This document shows, piece after piece, positions 16,813-23,549 of a DNA stretch of 64,000 bases. The stretch lies in assembly GCF_044628455.1 (NCBI RefSeq), contig NZ_JBIYZW010000001.1, positions 1,798,001 through 1,862,000 of the forward strand. The letters run 5' to 3'. Positions within the stretch are counted from its first letter, which is position 1; every line of letters begins with the position of its first letter. Under the pieces are notes generated by a model, which was given only the letters and a program-made list of their open reading frames with translations, was not told the origin of the DNA and did not search any database. The position numbers and the translations under genes are program-made. Source of the DNA: Solirubrum sp044628455. GTDB lineage: Bacteria; Bacteroidota; Bacteroidia; Cytophagales; Hymenobacteraceae.

Positions 16813-18093
16813 ATGAAAAAAACGTTTTGCCTGCTGGCCGCCCTGCTGCTGGCCTCAATAGCCAGCCAGGCCCAGTGGCTGACACTGAACACCGCCAACT
16901 CGGGCCTGCACAGCGACGTGGTGCGCGAGGTGGCCGTGGCCGACAACGGCACCCTGTGGGTGGCCACCCAAACCGCCGTGCAGAAGTATGATGGCACGAG
17001 CTGGACCACCTACACCCAGGCCGATGGCCTCGACTACACCGCCATCAAGTGCGTGGCCGTGCGCGGCACCACCGTGTGGGTGGGCCACGACCGCGGCCTG
17101 AGCCGCTTCGACGGCACGAGCTGGATTAACTTCACCAACGCCGCCGATTTGCCCGTGGGCTTGTTCGGCGGCAACGACCGCACCATCAACGACGTGGTCA
17201 TCCAGGCCAACGGCACCATCTGGCTGGCCGGCAGCCGCGGCCTCGGGCGCTACAACGGTACGAGCTGGACCAAGTTCAACCGCGCCAACTCGGGCCTGAA
17301 CGAAGAAGCCGTAACGGCGCTGGCCCTCGACGAGGCCCTGAACACGCTCTGGATCGGCACCAACTGCCTTAGCCTGCAAAGCGGGGTGTACTCGCTGAAC
17401 ACGCTCAACCTGGCCTGGCGCTACTACTCGCTGCCGGGCGGCAACTGCGTGCACGGCCTGGCCGTGGGCAACACCGGCACCGTGTTCGTGGGCACCTGCA
17501 ACGCCAGCGGCCTGACCACCATCGACGCGGGCACCGGCACCGTGGGCAGCGTATCGGTGAGCGGCTGCGTGGCCCTCGACGGCGTGGCCGCCGACCCCAC
17601 CGACCCCACGCGGGCCTGGGTGGTGGCCGAGCCCATGGGGCCGGCCACTTCGCCGCGGGGCCTGCTGGCCTACAGCGCCCAAAGCGGTGGCAGCGTCACC
17701 CGCGAGTTCAACGTGGGCAACTCCGCCCTGCCCAGCCCCTGGGTAACGTCGGTGGCCGTGCAGCCCGTGGGCAGCGCCCTGAAGGTGTGGGTGGGCACCA
17801 CCGACCGCGGCCTGGCCGTGTACGAAACCGTGGTGACGGCGCCCCGCCCCGCCCGCGCCGCGGTGGCCCTGCAGCTGCTGCCCAACCCCGCCACCGACGC
17901 CGTGGAAGTGCGCACCGACCTGAGCCAGTACGAGCTGAGCGTGTACGACAATGCCGGCCGCCTGCGCCACCGCCAGCAGGTGCGCGGCAGCCAGCCCCTG
18001 CGCCTGCCGGTGCTGGGCTGGGCCCGTGGCCTCTACCACGTGCGCCTGCGCTCGGAGCAGGGCAGCGGCTACGCCCGCTTCAGCAAGAGCTAG
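16813..18093 (+). CDS. Secreted beta-propeller protein with T9SS sorting domain
   Basis: 426 residues from the ATG at 16813. Signal peptide MKKTFCLLAALLLASIASQAQ. Residues about 22-340 hold repeats of the two-component-regulator propeller type (for example NGTLWVATQTAVQKYDGTSW, TTVWVGHDRGLSRFDGTSW, NGTIWLAGSRGLGRYNGTSW). The last about 70 residues (LLPNPATDAVEV...GLYHVRLRSE) are a type A T9SS sorting domain. It has no kinase or HTH part, so it is likely a secreted or surface sensor or adhesin-like protein rather than a regulator. Confidence 0.9.
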   Translation: MKKTFCLLAALLLASIASQAQWLTLNTANSGLHSDVVREVAVADNGTLWVATQTAVQKYDGTSWTTYTQADGLDYTAIKCVAVRGTTVWVGHDRGLSRFDGTSWINFTNAADLPVGLFGGNDRTINDVVIQANGTIWLAGSRGLGRYNGTSWTKFNRANSGLNEEAVTALALDEALNTLWIGTNCLSLQSGVYSLNTLNLAWRYYSLPGGNCVHGLAVGNTGTVFVGTCNASGLTTIDAGTGTVGSVSVSGCVALDGVAADPTDPTRAWVVAEPMGPATSPRGLLAYSAQSGGSVTREFNVGNSALPSPWVTSVAVQPVGSALKVWVGTTDRGLAVYETVVTAPRPARAAVALQLLPNPATDAVEVRTDLSQYELSVYDNAGRLRHRQQVRGSQPLRLPVLGWARGLYHVRLRSEQGSGYARFSKS

Positions 18094-18208
18094 GACGCGG
18101 CCGGCAGCTCCGCACTTTTCGGCGCGCCGCTCGTAAGGTACTAGCGGCGGCGCCCACGCCGGGTGCCGCCGGCCTGTCTCTATCTCCCAACCAAACCGCC
18201 CTTCCCGT

Positions 18209-18529
18209 ATGTGGATTCAGCAGAAATCGAACGCGCCCGTGCCCCTCACCGAGCTGCAAGGCCATACCGTCGGCCTCAAGTTTGAGTGCAACGAGTGCCA
18301 GACCGAGGTCTTCACCGACCTGATTGGCATTCCCCCGGCCGACCACCTGGCCAACTCCATGGAAGACGACGGGCAATTCGAAACCGAAGAAATCAAGTGC
18401 CCGGGCTGCGACATGACCCACGAAATCACCGTCAAGAGCACCTTCGACGGCGTGACCTTCGACGTGTCGGACGTAGCTCCCGATAAAGTCAGCTACCAGA
18501 TTCCTCCGGCCGAGCAGCAGCAGCAATAA
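18209..18529 (+). CDS. Small protein with two CxxC motifs (putative zinc ribbon), hypothetical
   Basis: 106 residues, MWIQQKSNAPVPLTELQGHT. Two CxxC pairs (CNEC and CPGC) about 40 residues apart could bind one zinc ion. Acidic, soluble, and ends in a Gln run. No family name was recognised. It has its own terminator at 18591 and lies between the T9SS propeller protein and the convergent polyprenyl synthase. Confidence 0.72.
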   Translation: MWIQQKSNAPVPLTELQGHTVGLKFECNECQTEVFTDLIGIPPADHLANSMEDDGQFETEEIKCPGCDMTHEITVKSTFDGVTFDVSDVAPDKVSYQIPPAEQQQQ

Positions 18530-18590
18530 TTGCCGCGGATTCACCGGAATCCGCGAATTGCGGGGCCGGCCCAGCCGGCATTCTACCACG

Positions 18591-18624
18591 AAGCGGCCGC
18601 CTCAGCAGAGAGGCGGCCGCTTTG
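18591..18624 (+). terminator. Rho-independent terminator
   Basis: Stem AAGCGGCCGCCTC / GAGGCGGCCGCTT with a 6-base loop, then TTG. It follows the CxxC protein. Confidence 0.75.
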
Positions 18625-18652
18625 TTGCGTGAGGGTGAAGCAACCGGGGCGG

Positions 18653-18705
18653 GTTGGCAGGCCGTTAGCCTCTGACAACCACCGACCCACAACTGCCAAC
18701 TGATC
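18653..18705. repeat. Heptamer-word repeat, inverted, abutting the polyprenyl synthase stop codon
   Basis: Right arm of five degenerate heptamers: CTGACAA, CCACCGA, CCCACAA, CTGCCAA, CTGATCT (18672-18706). The short left arm contains GTTGGCAG (18653-18660), a perfect inverse of CTGCCAAC (18693-18700). The words resemble those found inside murC at 40489. Confidence 0.6.
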
Positions 18706-19695
18706 TTACTTTTCCCGCTCGATGGTGTACTCGATGAGCTGCTCGAGCGAAGTGCGGGCCGGCGAGGCGGGGAAGGTGTGCAGAATGGCCAGGGCCTCGT
18801 CGCGAAACTGTTGCATGCGCTGGATGGCGTACTCCAGCCCGCCCGACTGCTTCACGAACCCGATGACGGCCTGCACGCGGTCAGAGCGGCCGTCGTTGTT
18901 CTGCACGTTGTAGATGACCTGGCGCTTTTTCAGCCACGGCGCCTGCCGCAGGGCGTGAATCAGAGGCAGCGTCATCTTCTTTTCCTTGATGTCGATGCCC
19001 ACGGGCTTGCCGATTTCGGCCGTGCCGAAGTCGAACAGGTCGTCCTTGATCTGGAACGCCATGCCCACCTTCTCGCCGAAAAGCCGGGCCCGCTCGATGG
19101 TTTCCTTGTCGGAGCCCACCGAGGCGGCGCCCACCGCGCAGCAGGAGGCAATGAGCGAGGCCGTTTTCTGGCGGATGATGTCGAAGTACACGTCCTCGGT
19201 GATGTCGAGGCGGCGGGCCTTCTCGATTTGCAGCAGCTCGCCCTCGCTCATCTCGCGCACGGCGTTGCTCACGATTTTGAGCAGTTCGAAGTCGTCGTTG
19301 TGGAGGGCCAGCAGCAGGCCGCGGCTGAGCAGGTAGTCGCCCACCAGCACGGCAATTTTGTTTTTCCAGAGCGCGTTGACCGAGAAAAACCCGCGGCGGT
19401 AGTTGGCGTCGTCCACCACGTCGTCGTGCACCAGCGTGGCCGTGTGCAGCAGCTCGATGAGGGCCGCCCCGCGGAAGGTGGGCTCGGGCAGGGCGGCGGT
19501 GGGGTCGGGCGCGGCGGTGTGGGCCGTCAGAAACACGAACATGGGCCGCAGCTGCTTGCCCTTGCGCCGCACGATGTAGCCCATGATTTTATCGAGCAGC
19601 AGCACCCGCGTTTGCATGGACTGGCGGAATTTCTTCTCGAATTCCTGCATTTCGGCCGCAATAGGGGCCTGTATGTCGTCCAGCGTAAACTTCAT
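18706..19695 (-). CDS. Polyprenyl synthetase (octaprenyl/hexaprenyl diphosphate synthase-like)
   Basis: 329 residues. Head-to-tail trans-prenyltransferase that extends allylic diphosphates with isopentenyl diphosphate, most likely for the menaquinone side chain. Both aspartate-rich motifs are present: HDDVVDDANYRRG (first) and QIKDDLFDF (second). GKQLRPMFV and GDYLLSRGLLLA are also typical. The small residues before the first motif fit a long-chain product, but chain length cannot be fixed from sequence. Single gene, with IspH elsewhere in the window as precursor supplier. Confidence 0.9.
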   Translation of the reverse strand: MKFTLDDIQAPIAAEMQEFEKKFRQSMQTRVLLLDKIMGYIVRRKGKQLRPMFVFLTAHTAAPDPTAALPEPTFRGAALIELLHTATLVHDDVVDDANYRRGFFSVNALWKNKIAVLVGDYLLSRGLLLALHNDDFELLKIVSNAVREMSEGELLQIEKARRLDITEDVYFDIIRQKTASLIASCCAVGAASVGSDKETIERARLFGEKVGMAFQIKDDLFDFGTAEIGKPVGIDIKEKKMTLPLIHALRQAPWLKKRQVIYNVQNNDGRSDRVQAVIGFVKQSGGLEYAIQRMQQFRDEALAILHTFPASPARTSLEQLIEYTIEREK

Positions 19696-19809
19696 GCAGT
19701 GGGGAAGGGCGGCGCAATGATACGCACGCGGCGGCGGTTTTGCGCGCGGCCGGCCCGGCGGCTACGACATTCTTTTAGCTTTACGCAGCCCACTCGTCTG
19801 CTTCCCGCC

Positions 19810-20682
19810 GTGCCAGCCCCCGCTACCGTCCCCGCCCCCACCGCCACCCAGTGCGCCAGCTGCGGCACCGCCCTGCACGGTGCCTACTGCCACGCCTGCG
19901 GCGAAAAGCGCCTCGACCACCACGACTACGCCCTGCCCCACTTCCTGGAGCACGCGGTAGACACGCTCACCCACTTCGACTTCAAGGTGCTGAAGGGCGC
20001 CTGGAGCCTGATTGCCCGGCCCGGCCTGATGACCCGCGACGTGCTGGCCGGCCGGCGCGTGACCTGGCCCAAGCCCCTGCAATTGTTTCTGATTGTGAAC
20101 CTGGTGTACGCCTTCGTGGCCCACCAGCTGGGTATGCAGGTGCTCAACACCCCGCTCAAGTACCACTACGGCTTCTGGTACGGCGACTGGGCCGAGGCCC
20201 GCATGACGGCTCTGGCCGCCGAACAGCACCTCTCGCCCGAGCTGCTGGCCGCCCGCTTCGATGCCCTGGCCAATACCCTGGCCAAGTCGCTGGTCTTCGT
20301 GTTTATTCCGCTGCTGGCCGCCGGGCTCACCGGGCTGCTGTGGGCCAAGCGGCGCTACTTTCTCGAGCACGTGGTCACGGCCACCCACCTGACCAGCCAG
20401 ATCCTACTGGTGCAGCTGCTCATGATCGGGCCCCTGGCGCTGGGGCAAATCCTGGCGCAGCAGCTGGGCAGCCCGCTGAGCTACCGCCAGGCCGATCTGG
20501 CCTCGGTGGCACTGATGCTGCTGGGGCTCACGGCCGCGTTTGCCCCCCTGCTCATCCGCACCTACGCCCTGCGCCGCGGCCCGGGGCTGGCGGCCGGGCT
20601 GGCCGTGGCCCTGCTGTTCTTTCTGCTGCTGATGCACGTTTACCGCTTCGTGCTGTTCGTGGTGGCCTCCTGGCTGCTGTAA
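19810..20682 (+). CDS. DUF3667 family membrane protein
   Basis: 290 residues from a GTG at 19810; no ATG fits. The N-terminal zinc-ribbon pattern CASCG...YCHACGEKR (two CxxC pairs) is followed by HFDFKVLKGAWSLIARPGLMTRDVLAGRRVTWPKPLQLF, the hallmark of the DUF3667 family, and then about five transmembrane helices. Function is unknown. It is followed closely by the alpha/beta hydrolase and folK and may be cotranscribed with them. Confidence 0.82.
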   Translation: MPAPATVPAPTATQCASCGTALHGAYCHACGEKRLDHHDYALPHFLEHAVDTLTHFDFKVLKGAWSLIARPGLMTRDVLAGRRVTWPKPLQLFLIVNLVYAFVAHQLGMQVLNTPLKYHYGFWYGDWAEARMTALAAEQHLSPELLAARFDALANTLAKSLVFVFIPLLAAGLTGLLWAKRRYFLEHVVTATHLTSQILLVQLLMIGPLALGQILAQQLGSPLSYRQADLASVALMLLGLTAAFAPLLIRTYALRRGPGLAAGLAVALLFFLLLMHVYRFVLFVVASWLL

Positions 20683-20710
20683 GCTTTCGTTGCCCGCTAC
20701 CTTCGCTCCC

Positions 20711-21583
20711 ATGCCCGACTCCCTGCCCACCCGCCTCGATTTTCTGCTGCGCGCGCCGCACCACAGCCGCCCCTTCGCCGCCGATGCCCGCCTGCTGGCC
20801 GATGGCCGGCCCAAGCCGGTGGTGGTGTTCGTGCACGGCTTCAAGGGTTTCAAGGACTGGGGCCACTTCAACGTGCTGGCCGACTGGTTTGCCCAGCGGG
20901 GCTATGTGTTCGTGAAGCTGGACCTCTCCCACAACGGCGTGGTGCCCGGCGGCAGCGGCGACCTGGAAGACCTCGATGCCTTCGGCCGCAACAACTTCAG
21001 CCTGGAGCTCGACGACATCGGCTGCCTGCTCGACGCGCTGCACCAGCCCGGCGCCACGCCCGTGCCGGCAGGCGAGATGGATTTGCGCTGCCTGCTGCTC
21101 GTGGGCCACAGCCGGGGCGGGGGCCTGGCCATGCTCAAGGCCGCCGAGGATGCCCGCGTGAAAGCCGTGGCGGCCTGGGCACCCATCACCAGCGTCAACC
21201 CGGGCTGGCCCGAGGACATGATGCGCCAGTGGCAGCAGAGCGGGGTGCTGCACGTGGAAAACGCGCGCACCAAGCAGCAGCTGCCGCTCTACTACCAGAT
21301 TGTGGAGGACTTCCACGCCAACCGCCGCCGCCTCGACATTGCCCACAACGTGCGCCGCAAGCTGCGCCAGCCGCTGCTGGTGGTGCACGGCGCCGACGAC
21401 GAAACCCTGCCGGTGGCCCAGGCCCACACCCTCAAGCAGCTCAAGCCCGACGCCGACCTGCACATTCTGCCGGCCACGGGCCACATGTTTGGCGGCGCCC
21501 ACCCCTGGCCCGAACCCGCGCTGCCGGCCCCGGCCCTGGCCCTGGCCGAGCTTACCCACGCCTTTTTTCAGCGTATAGCCTAG
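20711..21583 (+). CDS. Alpha/beta hydrolase
   Basis: 290 residues from the ATG at 20711. Serine hydrolase of the prolyl-oligopeptidase/dienelactone-hydrolase type. Nucleophile Ser134 in VGHSRGGG; oxyanion region FVHGFKGFKDWG; likely acid in VVHGADDETLP; His in ATGHMFGGAHPW. Soluble, no signal peptide. The stop lies two bases before the folK start, so the two genes are probably cotranscribed. A near-match to a -7 element (TACCTTCG) lies just before the start. The substrate is unknown. Confidence 0.88.
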   Translation: MPDSLPTRLDFLLRAPHHSRPFAADARLLADGRPKPVVVFVHGFKGFKDWGHFNVLADWFAQRGYVFVKLDLSHNGVVPGGSGDLEDLDAFGRNNFSLELDDIGCLLDALHQPGATPVPAGEMDLRCLLLVGHSRGGGLAMLKAAEDARVKAVAAWAPITSVNPGWPEDMMRQWQQSGVLHVENARTKQQLPLYYQIVEDFHANRRRLDIAHNVRRKLRQPLLVVHGADDETLPVAQAHTLKQLKPDADLHILPATGHMFGGAHPWPEPALPAPALALAELTHAFFQRIA

Positions 21584-21585
21584 CC

Positions 21586-22086
21586 ATGAAGCCTCCCCAC
21601 ACCGCCTACCTGCTGCTGGGCTCGAACCTGGGCGAGCGGGTAACCACGCTGCACCGCGCCCTGGTGGCCCTGGCCGAGCTGGCCGGCCCCGTGCAGGCCG
21701 TGTCGCCCGTGTACGAAACCGCCGCCTGGGGCCTCGAAGCCCAGCCCGCCTTCCTCAATCAGGCCGTGTGCCTGCGCACCCACCTCGCCCCCGAAGCCCT
21801 GCTCGACGCCTGCCAGCAGGTAGAGCAGCAGGCCGGGCGCGAGCGGGAGGAAATGTGGGGCCCGCGCACCCTCGACGTGGACGTGCTGCTCTACGACGAC
21901 CTGGTGCTCGACTCGCCCCGGCTGAAGCTGCCTCACCCCCGCCTGCACCAGCGCCGCTTTGCCCTGGTGCCCCTGGCCGACCTGGCCCCTACTTTGGTGC
22001 ACCCCGGGCTGGGCCAGCCCATCAGCGAGCTGCTGGCCGATTGCCCCGACGCGCTGCCGGTGGAAACCTGGATGGGCGACTTGTAA
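21586..22086 (+). CDS. folK: 2-amino-4-hydroxy-6-hydroxymethyldihydropteridine diphosphokinase
   Basis: 166 residues. Transfers diphosphate from ATP to the pterin in folate synthesis. Conserved signatures are present: YLLLGSNLG at the N-terminus, SPVYETAAWG, PAFLNQAV, and GPRTLDVDVLLYDDLVL followed by LPHPRLHQRRFAL. Full family length. It starts two bases after the hydrolase stop and is closed by a terminator at 22095. Confidence 0.95.
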   Translation: MKPPHTAYLLLGSNLGERVTTLHRALVALAELAGPVQAVSPVYETAAWGLEAQPAFLNQAVCLRTHLAPEALLDACQQVEQQAGREREEMWGPRTLDVDVLLYDDLVLDSPRLKLPHPRLHQRRFALVPLADLAPTLVHPGLGQPISELLADCPDALPVETWMGDL

Positions 22087-22094
22087 AACGCCAT

Positions 22095-22147
22095 AAAAAA
22101 GTCCGGCAGCCCCTTGTACTGTCACGAGGGAGCCGCCGGACTTTTTA
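22095..22147 (+). terminator. Rho-independent terminator of folK
   Basis: AAAAAAGTCCGGC (22095-22107) pairs with GCCGGACTTTTTA (22135-22147) around a 27-base loop. The A/T flanks make it usable on both strands. Confidence 0.75.
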
Positions 22148-22185
22148 ATGGCAATCGATAGTAGGTAAACCCGCTGGCGCCCCAG

Positions 22186-22323
22186 GTCAACGGCTCACTC
22201 GGCGTGAGTGAACGGTTCACTCGGAGCGAGTAAGCCGTTGACACGCCAACGGTCATTGGCTTGCTCACCAACGGGAAGCCCTTTCCCAACCGTGAGGCAG
22301 CCAATGGCTGGCTTGGAAGCCAG
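22186..22323. repeat. Cluster of nested inverted repeats between folK and fabD
   Basis: Three consecutive structures. First, GTCAACGGCT (22186-22195) and AGCCGTTGAC (22233-22242) enclose two direct copies of a 17-bp palindrome, TCACTCGGCGTGAGTGA (22195) and TCACTCGGAGCGAGTAA (22217). Second, CATTGGCTTGCTCAC (22254-22268) pairs with GTGAGGCAGCCAATG (22292-22306) at 13 of 15 positions and encloses the hairpin GGGAA-gccct-TTCCC. Third, CTGGCTTGGAAGCCAG (22308-22323). No gene is present. It may be a structured RNA, an operator cluster or a palindromic element. Confidence 0.7.
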
Positions 22324-22428
22324 GCGCCTCAGTGGTCAACCAGCCGTACCGGGTAGTCTTGCGCGGGTCATGCTTCGGCCTGGCTCAGCAGGGCGGCCTT
22401 TTCTACACGCGACCTGCGGAACGAATAC

Positions 22429-23313
22429 TTAGACGGCCGAGGCGGCGGCGGCCTGCGGGGCAATCTTCTTGACCAGGCCCTGCAGCACCTTGCCGGGGCC
22501 GCACTCCACAAACTCGGTGGCGCCATCCTGGGCCATGCGCTGCACGCTCTGGGTCCAGCGCACCGGGGCCGTGAGCTGGCGCACCAGGTTCTGGCGGATT
22601 TCGTCGGGGTCGGTGTGGGGAGCCGCGTCCACGTTCTGGTATACCGGGCAGCGGCCGGCGCTGAAGCTGGTGCGCTCAATGGCCCGGGCCAGCGCCGCCT
22701 CGGCCGACTGCATCAGCGGCGAGTGGAAGGCGCCGCCCACCGGCAGGGGCAGGGCGCGCTTGGCCCCGGCGGCCTTCAGGGCTTCGCAGGCCTGCTCGAT
22801 GCCCGGGCGCGAGCCGCTGATGACCAGCTGGCCGGGGCAGTTGTAGTTGGCGGCTACCACCGCGTGGCCCTGCTGGCTGATTTCCTGGCAGATGCGCTCC
22901 ACCACGGCGTCGTCGAGGCCCAGGATGGCGGCCATGGTGCCGGGCTGCTCCTCGCAGGCCGCCTGCATGGCCTGGGCGCGCTGGGCTACCAGCTGCAGCG
23001 CGTCCTCAAACTGGAGTACGCCGGCGGCCACCAGGGCTGAAAACTCGCCCAGGGAGTGGCCGGCCACCATGTCGGGGCGCAGCTCGGGCAGGGTGCTGAA
23101 CAAGGCCACGGAGTGCAGGAAGATGGCCGGCTGGGTCACGTCGGTGCGGCGCAGGTCCTCGTCGGAGCCCGTGAACATCACGTCGGTCAGCGCGAAGCCC
23201 AGAATGTCGTTGGCCTGGTTCATCAGGCGCTGGGCCTCGGGGTGCTGCTGGTACAGCTCGCGGCCCATGCCGCTGAACTGGCTGCCCTGGCCGGGGAATA
23301 CTACTGCTTTCAT
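22429..23313 (-). CDS. fabD: Malonyl-CoA:ACP transacylase
   Basis: 294 residues. Loads malonyl groups from CoA onto acyl carrier protein for fatty acid synthesis. Signature motifs: FPGQGSQFSGMGREL at the N-terminus, nucleophile Ser87 in VAGHSLGEFSAL, and the catalytic His in VGGAFHSPLM. Full length for the family. Single minus-strand gene; no other fab genes are adjacent. Confidence 0.96.
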   Translation of the reverse strand: MKAVVFPGQGSQFSGMGRELYQQHPEAQRLMNQANDILGFALTDVMFTGSDEDLRRTDVTQPAIFLHSVALFSTLPELRPDMVAGHSLGEFSALVAAGVLQFEDALQLVAQRAQAMQAACEEQPGTMAAILGLDDAVVERICQEISQQGHAVVAANYNCPGQLVISGSRPGIEQACEALKAAGAKRALPLPVGGAFHSPLMQSAEAALARAIERTSFSAGRCPVYQNVDAAPHTDPDEIRQNLVRQLTAPVRWTQSVQRMAQDGATEFVECGPGKVLQGLVKKIAPQAAAASAV

Positions 23314-23491
23314 CAGAAGAAAGGTCGGGAGTGTCGGATTGCGGGAAATGGCTGATTCGGCGCCGCCGCCAAACCGGGCGCAAGGTGCGCAAATCGGCCG
23401 GCCCGCGCAAAGCTCCGGCCGCCGTCAGCCGCCGGCACGCCCCCTATGGGCATTGCCGGCAATGGTGCTGGGGCCGCCCTGGCTCAACAAC

Positions 23492-23517
23492 AAAGGCCAC
23501 CCCGCGGGGTGGCCTTT
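23492..23517 (-). terminator. Rho-independent terminator of the T9SS type B protein gene
   Basis: Perfect palindrome AAAGGCCACCCC-GC-GGGGTGGCCTTT, just past the stop of the minus-strand gene ending at 23550. Confidence 0.75.
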
Positions 23518-23549
23518 GCTTGCCTGAATCGGTCGGTGGGCCGGCGTGC

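Larger units (their letters stand above)
22087..22428. other. 342-bp intergenic region with terminator and structured repeat
   Basis: Lies between the convergent folK and fabD genes. It holds the folK terminator (22095-22147) and the structured element at 22186-22323. The rest shows nothing. No open frame in it looks coding. Confidence 0.7.

Noticed and set aside
18098..18180. GC-rich imperfect inverted repeat after the propeller gene as a terminator
   Set aside because: Arms pair imperfectly (GGCGCGCCGCT with AGCGGCGGCGCC) and there is no T tract; not strong enough to annotate.
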